Positions 11,449 to 22,271 of a DNA stretch of 64,000 nt are shown in pieces. Made by a program: the position numbers and the translations under genes. The stretch lies in assembly GCA_021464415.1 (NCBI GenBank), contig CM038471.1, forward strand, positions 32,089,234 to 32,153,233. Reading direction: 5' to 3'. Positions within the stretch are counted from its first letter, which is position 1; every line of letters starts with the position of its first letter. Origin of the DNA: Lonicera japonica (lineage: Eukaryota > Streptophyta > Magnoliopsida > Dipsacales > Caprifoliaceae). Below the pieces are notes generated by a model. The model was given only the letters and a program-made list of their open reading frames with translations, was not told where the DNA came from and searched no databases.

Positions 11449-14400
11449 TGTGGTATCAGAGCGAGGTTTTGAATCATTATATATTTTCAAAATTAAACTT
11501 ACGATATGAATTATTATGAAATATCTCCCCACTTAATTGTTTATTTCGATAACAATCTGAAGTTATAAAGGCTAAAGAGAATTTTTTTTTTTTATTATTT
11601 TTGGATTCCGTACACAGTAAAATTAATTACCGATTTTATGAAAAGCCGTGCCTCTTATGTAATATACACGGTTTGTTCATGCATGTTGTTTGATGATGAT
11701 ACAGTGATATGAATTATATATGTTTGGTCAAAATAAAGGTGAAGGTACTTGTTTGGTCAAAATAAAGGAAAAGGCTTAGTAAAATAATGAAGTTTTATTT
11801 GCTCACCTTCATTATTATAATTTGTACTCATCAATCACGAATATGTATTAACTTGTTCTTCTGTTTGAATGCTATTATCATAAATCATGATAGATGTTTT
11901 ATTCATGTTAAAGACCCACGAATTTATTGCACCCGAAAGTATATTGGGTATGTAATTTTATAGAAGAATGTTTTTTACTGTTGAAACAAATTATATATTT
12001 TTTACTGTGTATATATTTTATAGAAGACTATTTTTCACCTTCATTATATATGAATGTATAATGATAAGGGACAAGTTAATTGTATCTTGAATACATATGC
12101 ATGTAACACACTATTTGTTTATTACTATGTGATTTATAAGCATGTATTTGAATATATACATATATATATATATATAAGAGCATTAGTCTCAAACAAAAAT
12201 TAAAATTTTAAGAATGTTTGGTAGTCACCAAAGTGACCCAACAATAAAATGATTACTTTTGTATATTATTTTGTATTGAGACAATGATAATATAAAATGC
12301 AATTTCTTAATTTTTGAAATAATAGACTCAAAGGCATATTATTATTAAGTGATTAAGAAATTGAAATAAGGTAGTTTGAATGTTATTTTTTCTTTTAATT
12401 AAGTGGGTATTAGATTCCCAAAGGAAACATGCCTACTTAATGGAAAAATATAAAAGAGACTAGCCTTATTACTTATGAAAAAGAAATAAGTGAACAATTA
12501 AATAGATTGTGATTTATGTCCAAAGACAGAATCATAATTGTATTTGTTTCTCTTGTATTATTCATTTATTTATATGTTTTCATTTATTCAAAGCATTAAA
12601 TTAATTTTATTTTATCGCAGTCCCTATTCCTGTTTCACTGCATTCACATGCTTCGTCTGTTCCGGTCTTTAATGGAATTAATTTTTCTGACTGGTGTGAA
12701 CAAGTCCAATTCCACTTAGGTGTATTGGATTTGGACTTGGCACTTCTAACAGAAAAGCCCGCTGAAATTACTGAATCAAGCAATGTGGATGAAATCAATT
12801 TAAATGATAAATGGAATAGATCGAACAGGCTTAGCATGATGTTCATGCGAATGACAGTTGGAAACAATATTAAGACTTCACTTCCCGAAGCACGAACTGC
12901 TAAGGAATTTATGAAAAATGTGGAAAGTCGTTTTCGTAGTGCTGACAAATCACTTGCTGGGACATTAATGGCTAAATTGACCACTATGTCATATGATGGG
13001 ACTTGAGGAATGAATGAACATATCCTCGAAATGACGAATCTTGCGGCTAAACTTAAAAGCTTGGGAATGAAAGTTGAAGAATCTTTCCTTGTTCAGTTTA
13101 TTTTGAACTCTCTACCTCCTTAGTATGGGCCATTCCAAATCCAATATAATACCATTAAAGAGAAATGGAATGTGGATGAATTGGCCAGCATGGTCGTTCA
13201 AGAGGAGGCTAGACTTAAACAACAAGGAAAGCATTCTGTTAATCTCATGAATAAGGAAGCCGAAAAGAAAGGAAAGAAGCATGGAAAAGGAAAGAAACGA
13301 AAGTTTACACCAAGTGAGGATGAACCTTCAACTTCTGTTAAGGTTCAAAAGAAAGAACATGGCAATGAAAGAAAATGCTACTTTTGTAAGAAGCCTGGGC
13401 ATTTTCAGAATGATTGTCGTAAACGTAAGGCATGGTTTGAAAAGAAAGGTAAGCATTTAGCTTATGTATGTTTCGAATCAAATCTCACTGAAGCTCCTTC
13501 TAATACTTGGTGGATTGATTCTGGTGCTACCACTCATGTTTCAAATACAATGCAGGGATTCCTTTCGACCCAAACCATGGCAAGGCCAAATGAGCATTAT
13601 GTCTACATGGGAAATCGGGCCAAGGTTCCGGTTGAAGCTATTGGAACTTATCATTTACGTTTAGACACATGATGTTTTTTAGATTTGCCACAGACTTTTT
13701 ATGTACCTTCAGTCTCTAGAAATTTAATTTCATTGTCTAAACTTGATTGTGATGGATACTATTTTAAGTTTGGTAATAAATGTTTTAGTTTGTTTCAAAA
13801 TACACGTTTTATTGGTTCCGGCGTGTTATGTGATGGATTGTACAAACTGAAACTTGATGATTTATTTGCCGAAACTCTTATGACTCTACATTCAAGTATT
13901 GGAACAAAGCGTAGTTTAATTAATGAGAATTCCTCCTTTTTGTGGCACAAAAGATTGGGGCACATCTCCAAAGAAAGATTAGAGAGATTAGTAAAAGATG
14001 GAATTTTGCCAAATCTAGATTTTACTGATCTCGGAATGTGTATAGATTGTATTAAAGGAAAACAAACTAAACACACTAAGAAAGGTGCAACAAGAAGTTC
14101 CGAGCTTCTTGAAATTATCCACACGGATATTTGTGGGCCTTTTCCCACTTCATGTTTCGGTGGACAAAAATATTCCATCACCTTTATAGATGACTTTTCA
14201 CGTTATGGTTATGTCTATTTATTAAATGAAAAATCTCAAGCAGTGGACACTCTTGAAGTGTACATTACTGAGGTAGAAAGGCAATTAGACAAAAAGGTGA
14301 AAACTATAAGATCTGATCGAGGTGGTGAATATTATGGAAAGTATGACGAGTCCGGTCAATGTCCAGGACCTTTTGCTAAATTTCTAGAAAAGCGTGGCAT

Positions 14401-16668
14401 TTGTGCATAATACACTATGCCAGGAACGCCACAGCAGAATGGTGTTGCTGAAAGGCGAAATCGTACTTTAATTGAAATGGTTAGGAGTATGTTAAGTAAC
14501 TCCACAATACCTGAATCTTTGTGGAATGAAGCCCTAAAAACCGGGTTCCTAGTAAGGCAGTTCCAAAAACTCCTTTTGAGTTATGGACTGGAAGGAAACC
14601 TAGTTTAAGGCATCTCCACATTTGGGGATGTCCAGCGGAAGTTAGGATTTATAATCCACATGAAAAGAAATTGGATTTTAGAACGATAAGTGGTTACTTC
14701 ATTAGTTACCCGGAAAAATCCAAAGGGTATAAGTTTTACTGTCCTAATCATAGTACGAGAATTGTAGAAACCGGTAATGCCAGATTCATTGAAAATGGTG
14801 ACATTAGTGGGAGTGTTGAATCTCGAAAAGTTGTTTTTGAAGAAAATAGGGTAAATATCCATTTACCTTTACCTTCTAAACAAGTTGTTGTTCCTGTTGT
14901 TATTAACGAATCTAACAATAATGAACAACAACAGGATATTCAACCACTCCATAACGAAATTGTTACTAATGAACCGATAGTAGAAGAGCCACAAGAATTG
15001 CCGATTAGACGATCTCGAAGAGAAAGGAGATCTGCTATTTCGGATGATTATGTGGTTTATTTACAAGAATCTGATTTTGATATAGGGATAAATAAGGATC
15101 CGGTTTCTTACACACAAGCCATAGAATGTAATAATTCTAGTAAATGGATTGATGCTATGAATGAAGAGTTGAAATCAATGACGCAAAATGGAGTTTGGGA
15201 TATCGTCGAGTTGCCTAAAGGATATAAAAAAGTTGGATGCAAATGGGTCTTTAAGACCAAACGTGATAGCAAAGGCAACATAGAACGATATAAAGCCAGG
15301 CTTGTGGCCAAAGGTTTTACTCAAAAGGAAGGCATTGATTATAAAGAGACTTTCTCGCCTGTGTCGAAAAAGGACTCTTTTAGAATTATTATGGCATTAG
15401 TAGCTCATTTCGATTTAGAGTTACATCAAATGGATGTGAAAACTGCTTTTCTTAATGGAAATTTAGAGGAGGATGTTTATATGGACCAACCTGAAGGATT
15501 CTCTATAAAAGGAAAGGAACATATGGTTTGCAAGCTTAAGAAATCAATATATGGTCTTAAACAAGCTTCCCGCCAATGGTATATTAAGTTCAATGATACT
15601 GTTGTTTCTTTTGGATTTAAGGAAAACACGGTTGACCGTTGTATATATCTAAAGGTCAGTGGGAGCAAGTTTATATTTTTGATTCTGTATGTTGATGATA
15701 TTTTACTTGCTAGTAGCGATCTTGGTTTATTGCACGAAACCAAGAAGTTTCTTTCTAAGAACTTTGAAATGAAAGATATGGGTGAGGCAGCCTATGTGAT
15801 TGGAATTGAAATCACTCGTGATTGTCAACGAGGGATTTTAGGATTGTCTCAAAAAGCTTATATCAAAAGAGTTCTCGAGAGATTCGGTATGGAAAATTGT
15901 TCAGCTAGTGATGCACCTATTCAAAAAGGTGACAAGTTCAGTCTTATGCAATGTCCTAAGAATGATTGGGAACGTAAGAAAATGGAAGGAATTCCATATG
16001 CTTCGGCTGTGGGAAGTCTTATGTATGCCCAGACTTGTACCGGACCAGATATCAGTTTTGCAGTTGGTGTTTTGGGTCGATACCAAAGTAATCCTGGCCT
16101 TGAACATTGGAAGGCTGCAAAGAAAGTGATGAGGTACTTGCAAGGAACAAAAGACTACATGCTTACGTTTAAGAGGGCTGATAATTTAGAGGTGGAAGGA
16201 TATTCAGACTCAGATTTTGCAGGATGTCCTGATAGTAGAAAATCTACTTTTGGTTATGTTTTCCTATTAGCAGGAGGTGCAATTTCATGGAAAAGTGCAA
16301 AAGAGTCCATTATAGCATCATCTACCATGGAGGCAGAATTTGTGGCTTGCTTTGAGGCCACAATTCAGGGTTTATGGCTGCGGAATTTTATTTCAGGACT
16401 TGGAATCGTCGACTCTATAGCCAAGCCGCTGAAAATTTATTGTGATAATGCTGCAGCTGTCTTCTTTTCTAAAAACGACAAGTATTCAAATGGTGCTAAA
16501 CACATGGAGTTAAAGTATCTTGCCGTTAAAGAAGAAGTTCAGAAACAAAGGGTATCTATAGAACATATAAGCACGCAACTTATGATTGCCGATCCATTAA
16601 CGAAGGGATTGCCGCCTAAGACATACAAGAATCATGTTACTAGTATGGGTCTTGTTTGTGAAACATAA
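11342..16668 (+). pseudogene. Copia gag-pol polyprotein, interrupted
   Basis: Inferred exon 1 is 11342-11351 (ATG in the LTR, codons MDQ plus one base) and exon 2 starts at 12621 after TTTATCGCAG; the join keeps frame with VPIPVSLHSHASSVPVF. Without splicing the gag frame has no ATG before MMFMRM. Gag is followed by a CCHC knuckle (CYFCKKPGHFQNDC), protease WWIDSGATTH, integrase zinc site (HKRLGH with CIDCIKGK) and catalytic core (HTDICGPF, RSDRGGEY), RT (QMDVKTAFLNG, YVDDILLAS) and RNase H (YSDSDFAGC, ASSTMEAEF, ADPLTKGLP). Lesions: TGA 13004-13006, TAG 13121-13123, TGA 13670-13672, TAA 14408-14410, and a deletion with frameshift near 14543 in integrase. The part from about 14600 to TAA 16666-16668 is open. 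At least two stops (TAG 13121, TAA 14408) stand where the aligned family has Gln, consistent with C-to-T decay. Confidence 0.92.
11451..11462 (+). other. Primer-binding site of the copia element
   Basis: TGGTATCAGAGC, complementary to the 3' end of initiator methionine tRNA, two bases downstream of the 5' LTR. Confidence 0.9.
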
Positions 16669-17130
16669 AGTATGTATAAATGTTTTAAAGGTATTTCTAT
16701 AAGATGCTTATGAGATCTCATTACAAGTTGTTTCTGTTATATTTCCTGTTTTTCCATCAGTATATACATAAAGTGTTATGGATTATTGATAGCAGGAAGT
16801 CTTTATAAGAGACATTATTGTTGGACCTTTTATAGGCAATTGATAATTGGCCTATTTTACCTCACTTATGAACTATATTAAATAAGTTGCTAATGTTGTA
16901 GTACATGGAAGGAACTATGTCGTGTTATTGACGTACAACCGCTATGACTCACAATAGTAAGTTAATAAATATAGCATTATGAAGATAATCAAATAAAAGA
17001 TAAGGAATTAAATATTTGTATATTGTGATCACGTATGTATTGGTACCTTTTGAGTCTTATAAAGTTTTAAACAGTTAAAGTACAACTCATTTCTCTATAT
17101 AAATCATGTCATATGGGCCAAATGGGAGAA

Positions 17131-17591
17131 TGTTAAATATTCATTATAAATTATGTGGCCCACATGACAATTTTTTAATTATGTACTTTATAATAATTAA
17201 AGACTCATTAAAGGACTAAGATACAAATATTTACAAGTTGGTTAAAAGAGGTTAAAAGTGGTTAGTTTCTTTGATGGGTGAAGAGACACAACTTTTGAAT
17301 TTGAAATTGGGTCCTCTCTCTACCCCTATATTTTACATCTTTTCCTATCATAGATGTATGTACATATACAAAACTTTATCATGAAAATAGAACATATGAA
17401 AGATGGTATATTTTGTGAAAGGGGATAAGTGAGAGAAACACCAATTCACCAATAAGAGAATTCAAGTATTCAAGAGAAAGTTCTAATGGATCAAGGTACG
17501 CTTTCATTAACATATTTATGATTTTGAGTATGCTATATAATGATTCTTGATGATTTTTTTTAGGAATAATTAAATTCCATAATTGCTAACA
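17131..17591 (+). repeat. 3' LTR of the copia element
   Basis: 461-bp direct repeat of the 5' LTR, ending TTGCTAACA and followed by the AGTTG duplication. The DNA at 16669-17120 between the gag-pol stop and the purine tract is the element's 3' untranslated region, with no coding content. Confidence 0.97.
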
Positions 17592-17596
17592 AGTTG

Positions 17597-20500
17597 GACT
17601 TGAGTCCACTCACATGGCCCAAAGTTAATTATGATCTCCCCGCGTTGTGATTCAAGATTTTGGAGGCGGATCGAAATAGAGGGAGGGGGACTTGAAATGA
17701 GTAATATATAACTCAGCCAGTAATATAAACAGTTGACTTCATTTTCTTTCTTTATACTTGAATCCTGACCCTCTTATTTATAATTTAACCACTTTACCAC
17801 TTGGACAATAAGTGTTGTATTATAAATAAATTTAGCTAACTATTAGTAAGTAGTCTAATGATAGCGTATTGGAATTAAAAATATTTTGTAACCAATAGGT
17901 GGTCACTATTTTACAAATAGAGATTAATCAAGGTATTCGAAAGCTGACTTGGATATCTTGTAATATTAGAAAAAATTTGGAAAAAAAATTTAATAATAAA
18001 AATAAACCTAGCAAGTATCATGGATATTACACTCCCCTATCCGCCGCTTTTGGCCTAACTCGAATAATCAAAGTTTAAATTAGAGGCAGTTTATATCATG
18101 GATAAATGATGAAATTGCCGTCATAATTGCACAAAGGAAATGAAAGTTGACCAAACATCGGCAAGATGAATATAATTTATAAATGAGTATTAATGGTTTT
18201 CTATCTGCAAAAGTCGTGAATACTATGGGTAATCTACTACCTACCCCCTCAATTTGTTCAATTCCATTTAATTTTTCACATTTTTGTTCAAGATTTACAC
18301 GGTTTTTTTTTTAAGGATAATATTTGTTACGGTTCTTCCTATCCTTTTAACGACTTAAATTTTTGGAAGATAATTTATTAAATCATCAAATATTATCACT
18401 ACAAATGCTACAACTCTTCTTTATATAGATGGCGCATTTGTGTCCTATAAATATTGGCATATGTACCCATTGGTTGCTTGATTATGATCCTCCCTAGCTT
18501 ATATTACACATGCAATACATACATACATGTAAATAAATGACAAAAATATTAATTTTATTATATCTCAATAAATATGTCCTCGCAAATGTGCACTCGATCA
18601 TGTCCTCCTCATTCAATGAACCGTTGGGTATTATATTGACTTTTAGCAATATTCTCATAAAAAATAAAAAAGTAAAGAGTGATGTTACTTGTCCTAATTT
18701 TTTTTTAAAACATACAACTTAAAAGTAAGTTGTAATATATTTTAACCACTCATCATATGTGGTGGGATATATTTTGAACTATATAACATCTCTAATATAT
18801 AAATGCTCATCATGGTTAAATGTCACACAAAATATGTAATATTATATTCTTTCCTTCGAATTGTCATTAATATCGTATTAATAATAGGTTATCTAGTTGC
18901 AATAATTTTTATTGTATTAAACGTTGCTATTAGTAAAGAGTCCTTATCTTATTGCCAATATATATATAATTAATTCTACATAAAATTTACCATTTGTATA
19001 ATGGTGACGATTGATTGGAAGGCTTTGTAGCTTATTATCTAATTTTTGCTATGTCGCGTGTTCGAAAAGAAACATATGTTCGAGCAACTTTGTCACCGTC
19101 CATCAAAAGGATCAAAAATCTGGTAACAAAAGTTAATGTCGTTCTTAATAATATCCTGAATGAAAATTTCGGTCAAAATATTAGTGTTCTTTTTTCTGAA
19201 ATAAAATTACAGTATAATTAGTTAGGCTAGTCAACTATTATCGTGAGTATATTGATAATTCCATTTTATATTTTTTGGTCTATGATAATTCCACATTCAT
19301 AAAAACTTTAAGAGGGGGGGGGGGGGGGGGGGGGGAAGAGTACTTAGAAAAAAGAAGCAGCTTAATTCTCAATATTGGTGCTTGGCAAAACGATTTAGGA
19401 ATATTATTTGTTTTATTAAACATTTGGTACGTTATGTATAAAAGAAATTATACATATTAATTTTATTTTGTTTTAAAGTGAAATCATTAATTAACGGAGT
19501 GAATATTTTATTTAAAGGATAAATTATTTCAGCGAAATATAGTTGAAAAAAAAAAAGTATTTCAACGATAAGCTTACCTTATAATAACCAAAAGAATAAC
19601 CCATTATAGCAATAATTGATTTTCCAACTTAAGAACAAAATGTTTCATTGGATCACATTTATTTAGAATATCTTACATGACAGTGGAATATCTGCACACT
19701 ATTTCATGTGCTGAAAGGTCATACACAAGTGCCTAAGTGGACTCATTCAAAGGTCCGGATTAACTTAATTTTGTTGAAAAACGGTGGCGGCCCCACCAAA
19801 TTGTGGGCTGAGGAGTAAAGAAAAATAAAAAAAATCAACTCTTCTATAGATTTTAAAAAAAAAAAAGAAAAGAAAAGAAGAAAGAGTGGCTTTGTTTATA
19901 TTATCAAAATAAATTTTTTTGTTAAAATATAATATTATTTAAAAATTATATATTATATGTTTTTAAAATATAATATTATTTTAATAATAATATCAACTAC
20001 AAGAGAAAAAAATATTAGTTATTTATTTATTTTTACCTAGAAAGGGTTGGGAATTGCCCACTAAAAACAAAGGTGGGAATGGACCGGCCGGCCTACTTTT
20101 ACTTGAGCCTCATTGGCTCGCTTTCACTCAGATACATACAACTTGGTTGACGCATAACCCAAAATCAACTCCAAGTGCACCACACGTGGATGCCACGCAA
20201 TGTAACTTTATCACAAACCAACTGCCTTGTCTAATTAAGTGCAAATATACCTCTGTTAATAAAATTAGAAAGATATTAGTAAAATACTTTTTCTTTTTTC
20301 TTTTTACGTTGAAGTGAAATTATTCTGGTAAAGAATTATTATCTTCTCAAAATTATCAAGAAGTTATGACAAATCACAAATGCATATTTGAGATGCATAT
20401 AGTACTGTAATGGGGGTAACTAAAAGTAATAGTTGTTACAAAATGATACAAGTCCTGAAATTTCTATCTCGTATCAATTTAAACATTAATTATGTACGTG

Positions 20501-21341
20501 GAAAATTCAGAATTCAAACAATATATTAGGTAACCAATAGTCAAATAGGGATACTAGGAATTGTGTAACAAAAATTTGTGTGACAATATTTTCGTAAAAA
20601 ATACAAGAAATAATATATATTTTTTAAATAAAGGTTTTTTTTTTATTACTTGTGTTTTAAAATGAGGGTTTTGATCAAAATTGTGTTTTGTATAAACTTG
20701 ACTTTGTACACAAATGTATTTTGTACAAACTTATCTTTGCAATCCAAAAAATTTAATGCAAATTTACTTTGCTTTATGTGTTTATAGTTTTTAACAAGTA
20801 TTTTTTTTGTATCACTCGTGTAACTCTAAAGTAATAACAAATAAGTTTCAATACATAGTAATGTATTAAAAAAAAAATAAGGAGTACAAATTTAACTTTG
20901 CACAATGAAAAAAATTTATCATGTGTGATTTGTTAATAAATGGGTTTAAATATGTCAACTTGTTAAAATAACCCTAAAGAGCTATCAATTAAACACTTAT
21001 ACACAATAATATGCTAAAAAATCTACAATGAAAATTTAATTTTGCATGATACCATAAAATATTGCAATTCAAAAATCTATTGCAAAATTAACATGGCATT
21101 CCTTTTAGAGTTTAATCAACTATATGCCGTTAATTTACAAAAATAATATTCTCTATTTTTTTATGAAATTTTTTTTAAAGAAGCACTATTTTCTAATGTC
21201 CCGATTAAAACATGGCAGTCACGTATCGAGTATCTATTTTGTAAATTTTGAAAAACGAGTGTAAATACTTACTTTTCTCATGTTACAATATTTTTATTTT
21301 CTCATGCCTTACAAGTCACAGCATTAATTTTTTCCTTGTTA
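17597..21341. other. AT-rich intergenic DNA
   Basis: No supported gene. A run of 22 G lies at 19314-19335. A GC-richer patch (20040-20240) contains a CACACGTGG G-box-like motif but no convincing open frame. The 20.3-21.3 kb stretch has many short T-runs and diverged TTTGTACAAA-like words. Confidence 0.5.
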
Positions 21342-21350
21342 TTAATGTTA

Positions 21351-22262
21351 GGGTGATTTTGTTTCTATTCACCATGTCTTGCAGTTAATCCACTCTTAAA
21401 TTATAAAAATTTTGAACAAAGTTTTACAATATTACCTTTTTCAAAATTGATAAGTATATCCACCAATTATAATTGTATCAATTTAGATTCATTTTTAATT
21501 AAGATTCTTAATCCAAATATATTTCTTTCTATTTTATTTAATTAATGTGGATATACTTATTAATCTAGTAGATAGATAATTCAATAAAATTTTATTATAT
21601 TAAGAATAGTGGTGCTATTTGACACAAAAGCAGAAGGTTCCCTTGAACATGCTAACCAAACAAGCAATGTGACAAAAGGCAATTTGCTTATTTTTTGGTC
21701 CAGACCAATGGTAAGTATGATTAACGAGGGATAATACTAGATGCCGGCATATCAAAAAAAAATAAAAAATATTGGAAGCCGGTTCCGATAATAGATAGAG
21801 AGAGACTTTGATTGGAGTAATAAACGGACACAATCCCGTGTTTCAGAAAACGCCACTCCGGTGGAAATAGGCATACGAATTTTATGATTGAAACTCGAAA
21901 AACCAAACCGCCATTCTTCATTTCATCTGTTCTCTAATCTATCTGTTGGCCAAAAAAAAAAAACATGGCCGGTGGTTGTCGCATTAGAGCTCTCTGGATC
22001 CTCAACAATCAAGACTTATAAGAGTGAGGACGAGAGTTTATCTGATTCTGACGATAAATTTATTTAATTAATGTGGATAAATTTATTAATCTAGCGGATA
22101 TTTTGAGATTAAATCACTAATAAAAAGAATATCTATAAAATTAAATCAATAATATTTTTTTGTCAGTTTATCCACGCACGCGGATTAATTTAATAGACAA
22201 CGTGGATTAATTTAATAACGCGGATTAACTGCAAGATATCGCGAATAAAAACAAAATCACCC
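21351..22262. mobile_element. Pack-MULE (non-autonomous Mutator-like element) with perfect 9-bp TSD
   Basis: Termini are inverted repeats of about 50 bp: the left starts GGGTGATTTTGTTTCTATTC and the right (reverse strand) GGGTGATTTTGTTTTTATTC, both continuing into TCTTGCAGTTAATCC. The duplication TTAATGTTA is identical at 21342-21350 and 22263-22271; 9 bp is the Mutator length. At 912 bp it encodes no transposase, but its middle carries gene-like DNA including a first-exon start codon at 21965 (see next entry). Confidence 0.9.
21965..22021 (+). pseudogene. Captured first-exon start resembling AP-5 complex subunit mu
   Basis: After a CT-rich leader (TTCATCTGTTCTCTAATC) and an A-run, the frame from ATG reads MAGGCRIRALWILNNQDL, then TAA. 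From memory, plant AP-5 mu (medium adaptin) proteins begin M-x-x-G-C-S-I-R-A-L-W-I-[IL]-N-N. AP-5 acts in late-endosome trafficking. Only 18 codons remain before a stop, where the authentic protein would continue, so the capture ended or decayed here. About 350 bp upstream inside the element may be the captured promoter and leader. Family assignment rests on a short match and should be treated as probable. Confidence 0.5.
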
Positions 22263-22271
22263 TTAATGTTA

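Larger units (their letters stand above)
10985..17591 (+). mobile_element. Complete Ty1/copia LTR retrotransposon (defective gag-pol)
   Basis: LTRs of 464 and 461 bp bound the element (TG...CA). The 5-bp target duplication AGTTG is perfect at 10980-10984 and 17592-17596. The primer site TGGTATCAGAGC (initiator Met-tRNA type) begins at 11451, two bases after the 5' LTR, and a purine tract AATGGGAGAA abuts the 3' LTR at 17121-17130. The domain order gag, protease, integrase, reverse transcriptase, RNase H places it in Ty1/copia. The two LTRs differ by two substitutions and two small indels, so the insertion is recent. The coding region has four stops and a deletion, so this copy cannot make a full polyprotein and was presumably mobilised in trans. 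Confidence 0.97.

Noticed and set aside
12607..16143. Minus-strand frames inside the copia element (for example 12607-12984, 13795-14181, 15901-16143)
   Set aside because: Shadows of the plus-strand gag-pol coding region; no motifs of their own.
19275..19460. Frame with a poly-Gly run
   Set aside because: Created by the 22-G homopolymer, whose length is also likely to be uncertain in sequencing.
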